Shown piece after piece: positions 7,828 through 15,830 of a stretch of 17,198 nt of DNA; the first letter of the stretch is position 1; every line of letters starts with the position of its first letter. A program made the translations under genes and the position numbers. The DNA is from Thermotogaceae bacterium. Its GTDB lineage: Bacteria > Thermotogota > Thermotogae > Thermotogales > Thermotogaceae. The notes beneath the pieces were generated by a model that did no database searches, was not told the origin of the DNA, and saw only the letters and a program-made list of their open reading frames with translations. The DNA lies in assembly GCA_027038385.1 (NCBI GenBank), contig JALVXE010000029.1:1-17198 (forward strand). The letters run 5' to 3'.

Positions 7828-7853
7828 ATGGCCGCCGCTCGGCGGCCATTTTT
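7828..7853. terminator. Strong terminator, possibly bidirectional
   Basis: ATGGCCGCC (7828-7836) pairs perfectly with GGCGGCCAT (7841-7849) around GCTC, followed by TTTT (7850-7853) on the plus strand. It directly follows the stop of the ATP-grasp gene. On the minus strand it lies right after the gcvPB stop and is followed by a T-rich TTTATATT, so it probably ends both convergent operons. Confidence 0.88.
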
Positions 7854-9298
7854 CATTTTCTCGACCATTTCACTATTGGTTTTCTCGATGCCGTCGCTTC
7901 GTCAAGTCTTCTGACGGGAGTGTTCTTCGGAGCTTCCTTCAAACTCTGTGGATTCTTTTTCGCTTCCTCAACGATCTCCTTAAGTGCGTTTGCAAAGGCT
8001 TCAAGGGTTTCTTTTGATTCTGTTTCCGTTGGTTCTATCATGAGAGCTTCGTGGACTATGAGCGGGAAGTAGACTGTTGGAGCGTGGAATCCTCTGTCAA
8101 GTAAAGCTTTTGCAACATCTAAAGTTTTTACTCCGGTCTCTTTGAGGAGCTTCGTTCCGTCGGCCACGAACTCATGCATGCAAGCTCTTTTTCCATCTTT
8201 GTCATAGGCTATCGGGTAGAATTCGCTCAATAGCTTTTTCAAGTAGTTCGCGTTGAGAACTGCCATGTCGCTCGCCATCTTAAGGCCGTCCCTTCCCATG
8301 GTGAGTATGTAAGTGTAAGCTTTCACCAACACCCCGAAATTTCCATAGAACGATCTGACCATTCCTATCGATTTCGGGAGATCGTAATCGAGGTAGTATC
8401 TGTCACCATCTTTCCTCACTACCGGAACTGGGAGAAATTCTCTGAGCTCTTCTTTCACACCTATAGGTCCAGATCCGGGACCTCCCATTCCGTGCGGCGT
8501 TGAGAAAGTTTTGTGAAGATTCAAATGCACGACGTCAAACCCCATATCTCCAGGTCTCGCCCTCCCCATGATCGCGTTCAAATTCGCACCGTCGTAGTAA
8601 AGAAGGGCACCTGCTTCGTGAGCCATTTCGGCTATCTTGAGTATGTCCCTCTCGAAGTACCCAAGCGTGTTCGGGTTCGTGAGCATTATAGCCGCTGTGG
8701 TCTCGTCAAGCTCCTTCTCCAGCTCCTTGAGATCTACGAGCCCTTCATCGCTCGATTTGAGCTCGACTACCTTGAATCCAGCCATGGCGGCAGAAGCCGG
8801 GTTAGTACCGTGTGCGGAATCCGGAACTATGACTTTGCTCCTTTTGTAATCCTTTCTGTCTAAGTGATAAGCCCTTATTATCAACATTCCTGTGAGTTCT
8901 CCATGAGCACCAGCTGATGGGACGAGCGTCATGTCGTCAGTTCCGGTTATCTCCATGAGCATCTCCTTGAGCTCGTACATAAGCTTTAAAGCACCCTGAA
9001 TAGTCTCTTCAGGCTGATAGGGGTGGAGCCATCTGAAGAGGGCTGACATATCCTCGTTGAGTTTTGGGTTGTATTTCATCGTACACGATCCGAGCGGATA
9101 AAACCCCCTATCAACCGAGTAGTTCTTTGCCTCGAGCTCCGTGTAATGCCTGACGACATCGACCTCGTAAACCTCTGGAAGCTCCGCTTTTTCCGATCTC
9201 ATCAGATGTTCTGGGATTTTGAGATCAACTTCTGGCACATCGTATTCCGGGAAGCTGTACGCTCTCCTTCCTTTCTTTGACCTTTCGAATATCGTCAT
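7853..9298 (-). CDS. gcvPB: Glycine dehydrogenase (decarboxylating) subunit 2
   Basis: This is the C-terminal-half-type subunit of the split P-protein. With GcvPA it forms the PLP enzyme that decarboxylates glycine and passes the aminomethyl group to lipoylated GcvH. The 481 residues include the FYPLGSCTMKYNPK block near residue 70, SAHGTNPASAAMAG, and the PLP-lysine region HLNLHKTFSTPHGMGG with K263. The usual GGGG after the lysine reads GMGG here. The start at 9298 overlaps the gcvPA stop by 4 bases (ATGA), so the two are translationally coupled. It is the last gene of gcvH-gcvPA-gcvPB and ends at a hairpin. Confidence 0.96.
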   Translation of the reverse strand: MTIFERSKKGRRAYSFPEYDVPEVDLKIPEHLMRSEKAELPEVYEVDVVRHYTELEAKNYSVDRGFYPLGSCTMKYNPKLNEDMSALFRWLHPYQPEETIQGALKLMYELKEMLMEITGTDDMTLVPSAGAHGELTGMLIIRAYHLDRKDYKRSKVIVPDSAHGTNPASAAMAGFKVVELKSSDEGLVDLKELEKELDETTAAIMLTNPNTLGYFERDILKIAEMAHEAGALLYYDGANLNAIMGRARPGDMGFDVVHLNLHKTFSTPHGMGGPGSGPIGVKEELREFLPVPVVRKDGDRYYLDYDLPKSIGMVRSFYGNFGVLVKAYTYILTMGRDGLKMASDMAVLNANYLKKLLSEFYPIAYDKDGKRACMHEFVADGTKLLKETGVKTLDVAKALLDRGFHAPTVYFPLIVHEALMIEPTETESKETLEAFANALKEIVEEAKKNPQSLKEAPKNTPVRRLDEATASRKPIVKWSRK

Positions 9299-10632
9299 GC
9301 TATCGCCTCCAAGAGCGCGTCTATGTCTTCTTTCTTGATCATCTCAGTCGTCGCAGCCAAAGCCTTTCCCTTCATGTCCTCGAAGAACCTCTCCATCGGT
9401 AGTGGCCCGAGTATTCCCTTCTCCACCATGTCCTTCCATTTCTTCTCGTAATCTTCTCCCGCATCGAAGACGAATTCAAAGAGGAACGGACCCTTGAAAG
9501 TGAGTTTGAATCCCTTCTCCTGGAGAGCTTTTGCCAAGTAGTGTGCCGTGTTGGCAGATCTTCTGGCTACTTCCACGACTCCTTCTTTTCCCATCGTGCT
9601 CATGTATATAGCAGCCATGACCGCGTTGTGAGCATGGTTGGAGCATATGTTGCTCGTGGCTTTGCTCCTTCTTATGTGCTGCTCCCTAGTCTGGAGTATC
9701 ATCACGTATCCAGTTTTTCCGTCTACATCTCTCGTCTGGCCGATTAGTCTTCCAGGCATCATTCTGACGTGCTTCATGCTCGTCGAGAAAAATCCAAAGC
9801 CCGGTCCTCCGAGGGATGGAAAGTTTCCAAGTGCCTGTCCTTCACCTACAACTATATCCGCACCGAATTTTCCAGGTGGCTCTAAGAGCGCCAGAGCAAT
9901 CGGATCGGCAGCGACGACGAACATCGTTTTCTCCGGCAACACTTCTTTAATCGCTTTCAAGTCTTCGACGATCCCGAAGAAATTCGGATATTGAACCGCC
10001 ACACCTCCGACGGTGTCATCAAGTTTTTTCTTTAGATCCTCAAGATCTATCTGACCAGTTTCTTTGTCGTAGTCGACCATGACAACCTCTATATCCTGGG
10101 GCGTGACGTAAGTTTTAGTTGTCCTCACATATTCTGGATGTATGTTTGCGGCCATCAAGACTTTCTTTTTCTTAGAAACCCTAACGGTCATTAGCATCGC
10201 TTCTGCGAGAGCAGAAGCTCCATCGTACATAGAAGCGTTCGTGACCTCCATTCCGGTGAGTTCGCTTATCATCGTCTGGTATTCAAAGAGAGCCTGGAGT
10301 GTCCCCTGAGATACCTCTGCTTGATAAGGTGTGTAGGCCGTGACGAAATTCGGCTTGGATGCCATGTGATAAACGACGGCTGGAATGTACCTGTAGTATA
10401 TCCCCGCTCCCATGAAAACTCTCATCTCGTTCAGGAAGCGGTTTTTCTTAGCAAGGCTTTCCACTATCGATCTCACAGTGAGCTCATCTTTGGATTCAGG
10501 TATTTTGAGACTTTCTGGTGAGATCGTCTTTGGAACATCCACAAAAAGATCATCTATGCTCTTCGCACCGATCGTGGCGAGCATTTCCTTTATATCTTCC
10601 TCAGTATGGGGTATGTAGGTGTATTTCTTCAT
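9295..10632 (-). CDS. gcvPA: Glycine dehydrogenase (decarboxylating) subunit 1
   Basis: This is the N-terminal-half-type subunit of the split P-protein, partner of GcvPB in the glycine cleavage system. From the chosen start it has 445 residues, normal for GcvPA. Diagnostic blocks include YIPHTEEDIKEML at the N-terminus, FMGAGIYYRYIPAVV, TAYTPYQAEVSQGTLQALFE and ELTGMEVTNASMYDGASALA, and later LGGPGFGFFS and QTREQHIRRSKATSNICSN. I chose ATG 10632, which starts MKKYTYIPH and has GGAAGG just upstream. Longer in-frame starts would run into gcvH and add a basic stretch foreign to the family. It begins 1 base after the gcvH stop and overlaps gcvPB by 4 bases. Confidence 0.96.
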   Translation of the reverse strand: MKKYTYIPHTEEDIKEMLATIGAKSIDDLFVDVPKTISPESLKIPESKDELTVRSIVESLAKKNRFLNEMRVFMGAGIYYRYIPAVVYHMASKPNFVTAYTPYQAEVSQGTLQALFEYQTMISELTGMEVTNASMYDGASALAEAMLMTVRVSKKKKVLMAANIHPEYVRTTKTYVTPQDIEVVMVDYDKETGQIDLEDLKKKLDDTVGGVAVQYPNFFGIVEDLKAIKEVLPEKTMFVVAADPIALALLEPPGKFGADIVVGEGQALGNFPSLGGPGFGFFSTSMKHVRMMPGRLIGQTRDVDGKTGYVMILQTREQHIRRSKATSNICSNHAHNAVMAAIYMSTMGKEGVVEVARRSANTAHYLAKALQEKGFKLTFKGPFLFEFVFDAGEDYEKKWKDMVEKGILGPLPMERFFEDMKGKALAATTEMIKKEDIDALLEAIA

Positions 10633-10633
10633 T

Positions 10634-11011
10634 TCATCCTTCCTCCTCCTCCAAGAATTTCTCATACTCTTCTTTCGTCATCAAGTCATTGAGCTCTGAC
10701 GGATCACTCATCTCCATCTCAACGATCCAACCCTTGCCTTCCGCATCTTCGTTGATTATCTCTGGATGGTCTGAGAGCTCCTCGTTTGCGGCCGTAACCT
10801 TACCAGAAACGGGGGCGTATATGTCCTCCGCGGACTTAACCGATTCGATAGTTGTCAGAGTATCCCCCTTTTTGAACTCAGATCCGACCTCTGGAAGCTC
10901 TATGTAGACGATATCACCAAGCTGATCCTGAGCATGGTCGCTTATACCCACCTTCACCTTGTTTCCCTCGATAACTTCAACCCATTCGTGAGTTTTCGTG
11001 TATTTCTTCAT
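10634..11011 (-). CDS. gcvH: Glycine cleavage system H protein
   Basis: This is the lipoyl carrier of the glycine cleavage system; its swinging lipoamide shuttles the aminomethyl group from the P-protein to the T-protein and then to the L-protein. The 125 residues match the family. The N-terminus MKKYTKTHEWV and the block LGDIVYIELPEVGSEF are typical. The lipoylation site is K59 within ESVKSAEDIYAPVSGKV. The tail is rich in glutamate. The start has AGGAGG about 10 bases upstream. It is the first gene of the operon, and its short leader (about 30 bases) leaves no room for a glycine riboswitch. No gcvT is adjacent, so the T-protein must be encoded elsewhere. Confidence 0.97.
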   Translation of the reverse strand: MKKYTKTHEWVEVIEGNKVKVGISDHAQDQLGDIVYIELPEVGSEFKKGDTLTTIESVKSAEDIYAPVSGKVTAANEELSDHPEIINEDAEGKGWIVEMEMSDPSELNDLMTKEEYEKFLEEEEG

Positions 11012-11026
11012 ATATATCCCTCCTCC

Positions 11027-11075
11027 TGTAAAATTTATCTGGATGTCATTATACTACACAGGACGCTTTTCAAAA
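11027..11075. promoter_or_regulatory. Divergent promoters with overlapping -10 boxes
   Basis: On the minus strand, toward gcvH, TATAAT occupies 11053-11048. Upstream of it are TTTTGA (11075-11070, 16-base spacer) or TTGAAA (11073-11068, 14-base spacer). On the plus strand, toward the sulfur-carrier gene, TATACT occupies 11050-11055 with a weak TGTAAA 17 bases upstream (11027-11032). The two -10 boxes share 4 bases, so polymerase could not open both at once. This is motif-based inference. Confidence 0.6.
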
Positions 11076-11096
11076 TAAATCTGAGGGGGCTTTTCT

Positions 11097-11381
11097 ATGA
11101 TTAAAGTGGTCTTCAAAGGACCTCTTAGAAAGTCCGTTGGTTTTCGAGATCTGGAAGTGGAAGATGGAGACCTTGAAAATATTCTCAGGAAGATATCAGA
11201 AGAGCTTGGGGTGAATTTTAAAATCGAAGGAGATAAAATCTATATGAGGGCAAACGTCGATGGAATGGTCGCAAAATTCATGATATCCATATTCTACGGC
11301 GGAAAGAACGTAATAACTGAGAAAATAAGGAATTTCGAAGGTGGAGTCCTTGATATAATCACCCCTATGGGTGGTGGATAG
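11097..11381 (+). CDS. ThiS/MoaD-family sulfur-carrier protein
   Basis: This is a small beta-grasp protein of the ubiquitin-like sulfur-carrier class. In this family an E1-like enzyme adenylates the C-terminal glycine, which is then thiocarboxylated to deliver sulfur to thiamine, molybdopterin or another acceptor. The 94 residues start IKVVFKGPLRKSVGF, the lfFg.lRe-like first strand and turn. They continue with a helix (ENILRKISEELG) and end DIITPMGGG. The family ends in GG; here a third glycine is present. GAGGGGG (11083-11089) precedes ATG 11097 by 7 bases. The stop is directly followed by the ATG of the adenylyltransferase, so the pair is coupled. No thiamine or molybdopterin genes are nearby, so the pathway cannot be named and I give no symbol. 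Confidence 0.82.
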   Translation: MIKVVFKGPLRKSVGFRDLEVEDGDLENILRKISEELGVNFKIEGDKIYMRANVDGMVAKFMISIFYGGKNVITEKIRNFEGGVLDIITPMGGG

Positions 11382-12041
11382 ATGTTCGAGAGACACAGAG
11401 AGCTTCTTGGCAGTTGCTTTGAAAAGATCTCCGATTCAGGAATCCTGATAGCCGGCGTTGGCGGGCTTGGTTCAACGGTAGCTGAGCTATCCGTTCGCAC
11501 AGGCTTTAAGAACATATACCTTGTTGATTACAAGGAGGTCGACGAGCCTGATCTCAATAGGCAGATTCTGTACACGAAAAAAGATATAGGAAACCTCAAG
11601 CTAAATTCAGCTGAAAAAAGACTAAAAGAGATAGCAGATGTAAATATAGTGAAAATTAACAAAAGAATAGACGAGAATTTCGATATTCCAGATGTCGATG
11701 TGATCATCGATTGTCTCGACAATTTTAAAACAAGGTATATTCTGGAAGAGAAGGCATTCAAAAAGAAAATCCCGTTCGTTCATGGTGGAGTTAAGGGATA
11801 CGCGGGTCAGGTAACGGTTGTCTATCCTCATAAGACAAAAAGGCTCAAGGAGATATTCGGTGAAATCGAGGATGAAATAAATCCTCCTCAGGTATTTCCA
11901 GCGGTGGTGACCTTGGTTGGATCAATACAGATATCTGAAGCCGTAAAGATCATCTGCGGAAATGAAGATGGCTCTTTGATGAACAGACTCCTCGTAGTCG
12001 ATCTATCGATAAACTCCTTTGATTTGATCTATCTGAGCTAA
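11382..12041 (+). CDS. E1-like adenylyltransferase, ThiF/MoeB/HesA family
   Basis: This is an ATP-dependent activating enzyme that adenylates the C-terminal glycine of a sulfur carrier, almost certainly the product of the gene immediately upstream. The 219 residues show the Rossmann nucleotide motif ILIAGVGGLGS (about 21-31), YLVDYKEVDEPDLNRQ, DIGNLKLNSAEKRL, DVIIDCLDNFKTR, and VHGGVKGYAGQV. It ends with VTLVGSIQISEAVKI, matching the conserved crossover region. Unlike E. coli MoeB and ThiF, I see no paired CxxC zinc motifs, and the cysteine-rich loop before the last block is replaced by NPPQVFPA. It begins directly after the upstream stop. Its 3' end overlaps the convergent exporter gene by 4 bases. 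The class is secure, but whether it serves thiamine, pterin or another pathway is unknown. Confidence 0.85.
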   Translation: MFERHRELLGSCFEKISDSGILIAGVGGLGSTVAELSVRTGFKNIYLVDYKEVDEPDLNRQILYTKKDIGNLKLNSAEKRLKEIADVNIVKINKRIDENFDIPDVDVIIDCLDNFKTRYILEEKAFKKKIPFVHGGVKGYAGQVTVVYPHKTKRLKEIFGEIEDEINPPQVFPAVVTLVGSIQISEAVKIICGNEDGSLMNRLLVVDLSINSFDLIYLS

Positions 12042-13918
12042 TCTTCAACAAGCGCTCCCAAGAACTGACTTTTGTAAAGCTGAGAGTAGAATCCTCCTCT
12101 TTCAAGGAGTTCTTCGTGTGTGCCGATCTCTATTATCTTTCCCTCGTTCATGACGAATATCACATCCGCGTTTTTGATGGTGGACAGCCTGTGTGCTATC
12201 ACGAAGTTTGTTCTACCTTTCATGATATCCCTCAGAGCCATCTGTATATAAGCTTCTGTGAGCGTATCGACGTTACTGGTCGCCTCATCCAGTATTAGTA
12301 TATCCGGATCGGCCAGAAAAGCCCTAGCTATAGTTATGAGCTGCCTTTCACCTTGGGAGAGGTTCGACATGCTCTCATCTATCACGGTGTCGTATCCATT
12401 CGGCAGAGCCATTATGAAGTTGTGAGCATAGGCTCTCTTGGCGGCCTCTATTATCTCTTCCTCCGTTGCTCCTTCTCTTCCAAAAGCGATGTTCTCTCTT
12501 ATCGTGCCGTGAAAGAGCCAGGTGTCTTGCAAAACCATTCCGAAGAGCTTCCTGAGATCCGATCTTCTCATCATCTTTATGTCAACGCCGTCTATCGTTA
12601 TCCTTCCTCTCTGTATATCGTAGAACCTCATCAGGAGGTTCACGATCGTCGTCTTTTCAGCTCCCGTTTGTCCCCCTATCGCACCCACGTATCCGGGTTT
12701 CACGTCAAAACCTAAGTTCTCAAACAAGGGCTTCTCAGGTACGTAGCTGAAGTAAACCTTGTCAAACACAACGTGTCCCTCAGCTTTCTCAAGAACGATT
12801 GGGTTTTCCGGATCTGGCGGCTCCTCGTCTTCTTCCAAAACTTCGAATATCCTCTCAGAGGCCGCCAATGCTGATTGGATCAAATTCACCATGCTCGCCA
12901 TCTGTATTATCGGCTGGTTAAACCTTCTGACATACTGTATGAAAGCCGTTATATCGCCTATCTCTATGATCTTCTTAACGACCATAACCCCTCCGAGAAC
13001 GCTGACTATAACGTATCCAAGGTTTCCTATGAAGAATATCAATGGCCTTATGACACCCGATATGAATTGGGACTTCAAGTTGGCCATCGTCAGCTTTTCG
13101 TTTATCTCCTCGAACTTCTTCATCTCCTCTTCCTCTTTTCCATAAGCCTTCAGAACTATGTGTCCCCCGTAGGCTTCCTCCGCCCTCGCGCTGAGCTTTC
13201 CGATGTACTTCTGTCTGTCCGAGAAGTAAACTTGGGATTTCTTCACGAAGAAGGAGACCAAAGCCGCGCTTAACACCAAAGCCAACAGTGTGAAGAGTGT
13301 AAGTGAAGGGCTTATCGTGAGCATCATCACGATTATTCCAACTATACTGACTGCAGACGTTATCGTCTGAACAAGTCCCTGCTGGAGGACGTTGCTTATC
13401 ACATCCACGTCGTTCGAGACACGTGACATCACGTCACCGTAAGAATGGGAATCGTAGAACCTCAGGGGGAGTTTTGACATCTTCTCCCTAAGGTCTTTCC
13501 TCATCCTGTAAACGACCTTCTGAGTCACACCAGCCATTACATACTGCTGTATGTATCCGAGAACTGCGGATATGACCGCCAAGATACCAACCTTCGTCAG
13601 GATCCTGGCTATACCTTTGTAATCCATCGTGCTTCTGTTGGGGGCTTTTCCACCGAAGAGTTTCGCTAAAGACCTGGTGGCCATCTTCGCCATGAAGCCG
13701 TTGAAAACCTTCGTTACAGCCTTTCCCATTATCTTCGGGAGTTGAATCGATATTATCGTCGAGATAACGGCGAGTGCTATGACGAGAATTACCCAAAAAA
13801 GATGTGGTTTCATGTACGAAACGAGCTTTTTCACAGCCTTCCTGAAATCTTTCGGCTTTTCAACAGGTCCTCTGCCGTGTCCAAAAAATGGCCCTCTCCT
13901 CTGCGATCTTCCGTTCAT
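12038..13918 (-). CDS. Heterodimeric ABC exporter subunit (TM288-like), altered Walker A
   Basis: This is a half-transporter: an N-terminal membrane domain of six segments fused to an ATPase domain, exporting drugs, lipids or peptides as a heterodimer with the product of the gene directly upstream. It has 626 residues with a Gly/Arg-rich start. ATPase motifs are Walker A G416-Q-T-G-A-E421-K-T, Q-loop VLQDTW, signature LSQGE, Walker B ILILD544-E545 with the catalytic glutamate, and switch AHRLST. The signature is degenerate and E545 is present. In heterodimeric exporters of known structure, that makes this the subunit supplying Walker A and B to the competent site. Yet E421 (GAA at 12658-12656) replaces the invariant glycine. 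ATG 13918 has GGAGGAA upstream, 12 bases after the partner gene. The 3' end overlaps the convergent adenylyltransferase gene. Confidence 0.92.
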   Translation of the reverse strand: MNGRSQRRGPFFGHGRGPVEKPKDFRKAVKKLVSYMKPHLFWVILVIALAVISTIISIQLPKIMGKAVTKVFNGFMAKMATRSLAKLFGGKAPNRSTMDYKGIARILTKVGILAVISAVLGYIQQYVMAGVTQKVVYRMRKDLREKMSKLPLRFYDSHSYGDVMSRVSNDVDVISNVLQQGLVQTITSAVSIVGIIVMMLTISPSLTLFTLLALVLSAALVSFFVKKSQVYFSDRQKYIGKLSARAEEAYGGHIVLKAYGKEEEEMKKFEEINEKLTMANLKSQFISGVIRPLIFFIGNLGYVIVSVLGGVMVVKKIIEIGDITAFIQYVRRFNQPIIQMASMVNLIQSALAASERIFEVLEEDEEPPDPENPIVLEKAEGHVVFDKVYFSYVPEKPLFENLGFDVKPGYVGAIGGQTGAEKTTIVNLLMRFYDIQRGRITIDGVDIKMMRRSDLRKLFGMVLQDTWLFHGTIRENIAFGREGATEEEIIEAAKRAYAHNFIMALPNGYDTVIDESMSNLSQGERQLITIARAFLADPDILILDEATSNVDTLTEAYIQMALRDIMKGRTNFVIAHRLSTIKNADVIFVMNEGKIIEIGTHEELLERGGFYSQLYKSQFLGALVED

Positions 13919-13930
13919 CTGGATTCCTCC

Positions 13931-15661
13931 TCAAGCCGTAGTAGCTTCCTCCTCAGAAAGCTGGGATAGCACTATATCCCTGTAAACCTTACAGCTTCTG
14001 TACAGCTCTTCGTGCTTTCCGATGCACTCAACTTTTCCATCCTTAAGGACGACTATCTTGTCCGCATTCATAACGGTTGCAACCCTCTGAGCCACCATTA
14101 TCACAGCCGCGCCTTTTGTAACCTCGTGAAGCCTCCTTCTTATCTTTGAATCGGTTCTGAAATCGAGTGCGGAGAATGTGTCGTCGAACATGTATATCCT
14201 GCACCTACCGGCTATGGCACGAGCGAGCGATATCCTCTGTTTCTGGCCTCCGGATAGGTTTGTTCCCCCTTCCGATATAACGGTATCAAGACCTTTCTCA
14301 AATCTGGAAGCGAACTCCATAACCTGTGCTATCTCCGCAGCCCTCTCGACGTCGGGATCTGGTATATCCCTTCCAAATCTTATGTTTTCCCTTATGGTCC
14401 CCTCGAATATCACGGGCTTTTGGGTGGCATATCCTATGGATCTTCTCAAAGCCTTCAAATCCATCTTTTTGACATCAACTCCGTCTATCAGTATTTCCCC
14501 CTCTTCAGGATCGTAAAACCTCATTATCAGATTGAGAATCGTCGTCTTCCCGGATCCCGTGTTTCCTATTATCGCCGTCACTTCGCCCGGATTTGCAGTG
14601 AAGGAAACGTTCTTCAAAACAGGACTTGGTGCACCCGGAAACCTGAACGTGACGTTTCTGAATTCGATCTTCCCTTCTCTCACTGTGGTTGAGATCGGGT
14701 TCACAGGATTTTTAACAGTCGGTTTGGTGGTCAGCACCTCGGATATCCTCTCAGAAGATATCTGAGCCCTCGGGAAGAAGACGAAAACTATGGAGATCAT
14801 TATGAAAGACATCAATATCTGAAGAACATATTGCATCACGGCCATCATGTCTCCCACCTGCACAGCACCAGCATCTATCCTTTTGGCACCTATCCATATA
14901 ACGGCAACGGTCGTGAGGTTCATTATGAGAAGGAGCATTGGAAACATCACCGAAGCTATTCTAAAGACCTTTAAAGCGGTTTTCATCAAATCAACGTTGA
15001 CATCTTCAAACCTATCCTTCCAATCCTCGTCTCTGTTGAACGCCCTTATCACCCTGACACCGGTTATGGTCTCCCTGACGACCCTGTTGAGTCTGTCGAT
15101 CTTCTTCTGGAGACTCTTGAAGGATGGAGATAGGAGTTTCACCAAAAGATACATTCCTCCGAGGAGCACAGGAACGCTCACCAATATGACCATGGAGAGT
15201 TTCGCATCCTTCGAGAATGCCATTATCGCACCGCCTATTCCCATCACCGGCGCAAGGATGACAAGCCTCAAAGCCATAACGAGTGTTTGCTGTATCTGCA
15301 TCACATCATTCGTGGTTCTGGTTATCAAGGAGGAAGTCCCGAATTTCTCGAACTCTATCAACGAGAAGGATTGGACCTTAGAAAAAATCGCATTTCTCAG
15401 GTCTCTTGAAAAGTACGCGCTCACCTTGGCTGACATGTAAGCGGAAAGAACAGCCGCGAAGACTCCGGCAAGTGATGCGATGAGCATCCACAGACCCTCA
15501 TGCCATATGTAGGATATATCCCTCCTGACGATTCCCTTGTTGACGATGTTTGACATCAAATCCGGCAAATACAAGTTTAAAACCGCCTGAGCAGATACAA
15601 GGGCTACAACTATCACTATGAGCCATGTGTATGGTTTCAGAAATCTCGATATCTCCCTCAC
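13931..15661 (-). CDS. Heterodimeric ABC exporter subunit (TM287-like), degenerate ATP site
   Basis: This is the partner half-transporter, with six membrane segments followed by an ATPase domain. From GTG 15661 it has 576 residues, close to the family norm. Walker A is intact (GNTGSGKT, K372) and the signature is canonical (LSGGQ). The Walker B glutamate is replaced by aspartate (FDD, D494) and the switch histidine by glutamine (AQRVAT, Q525). These are the usual marks of the subunit that carries the non-hydrolysing site in heterodimeric exporters such as T. maritima TM287. I chose GTG 15661 because AAGGGG lies about 9 bases upstream; a longer in-frame ATG at 15709 would overlap the promoter. 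It is the first gene of a two-gene operon. The substrate cannot be read from sequence. Confidence 0.93.
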   Translation of the reverse strand: MREISRFLKPYTWLIVIVVALVSAQAVLNLYLPDLMSNIVNKGIVRRDISYIWHEGLWMLIASLAGVFAAVLSAYMSAKVSAYFSRDLRNAIFSKVQSFSLIEFEKFGTSSLITRTTNDVMQIQQTLVMALRLVILAPVMGIGGAIMAFSKDAKLSMVILVSVPVLLGGMYLLVKLLSPSFKSLQKKIDRLNRVVRETITGVRVIRAFNRDEDWKDRFEDVNVDLMKTALKVFRIASVMFPMLLLIMNLTTVAVIWIGAKRIDAGAVQVGDMMAVMQYVLQILMSFIMISIVFVFFPRAQISSERISEVLTTKPTVKNPVNPISTTVREGKIEFRNVTFRFPGAPSPVLKNVSFTANPGEVTAIIGNTGSGKTTILNLIMRFYDPEEGEILIDGVDVKKMDLKALRRSIGYATQKPVIFEGTIRENIRFGRDIPDPDVERAAEIAQVMEFASRFEKGLDTVISEGGTNLSGGQKQRISLARAIAGRCRIYMFDDTFSALDFRTDSKIRRRLHEVTKGAAVIMVAQRVATVMNADKIVVLKDGKVECIGKHEELYRSCKVYRDIVLSQLSEEEATTA

Positions 15662-15699
15662 ATTATCATACCCCTTAGTTTTATGTCTAACTATCAAGA

Positions 15700-15728
15700 A
15701 AATTATCACGACTATCGCGTTCTGTCAA
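15700..15728 (-). promoter_or_regulatory. Promoter of the ABC exporter operon
   Basis: On the minus strand TTGACA (15728-15723) is a perfect -35 box. TAATTT (15705-15700) follows after exactly 17 bases, with an alternative GATAAT at a 15-base spacing. Transcription would start about 30 bases before the GTG at 15661. Confidence 0.72.
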
Positions 15729-15788
15729 TCCTCATTAAACCGAACAAGAAAAAGCGAAAAAGCGACCGCTATACTTCCTAATCCACCC

Positions 15789-15818
15789 TTGAAAGTTCAC
15801 TCTTAATTATTGTACAAT
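15789..15818 (+). promoter_or_regulatory. Promoter of the tRNA-Tyr/tRNA-Trp operon
   Basis: TTGAAA (15789-15794) and TACAAT (15813-15818) are 18 bases apart. The predicted transcript starts near 15825, a few bases before tRNA-Tyr at 15831. This very short leader suits a tRNA operon. Confidence 0.7.
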
Positions 15819-15830
15819 TGCCCAGCGGAC

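Noticed and set aside
10633..10665. Longer start for gcvPA
   Set aside because: It would overlap gcvH and add a basic stretch not seen in the family; the ATG at 10632 follows a Shine-Dalgarno site.
11012..11096. Glycine or TPP riboswitch between gcvH and the sulfur-carrier gene
   Set aside because: Only 85 bases separate the genes and both predicted leaders are about 30-40 bases, too short for either aptamer.
15662..15709. Longer ATG start for the first ABC exporter gene
   Set aside because: The segment overlaps the promoter and leader, and GTG 15661 has a good Shine-Dalgarno site and gives the normal length.
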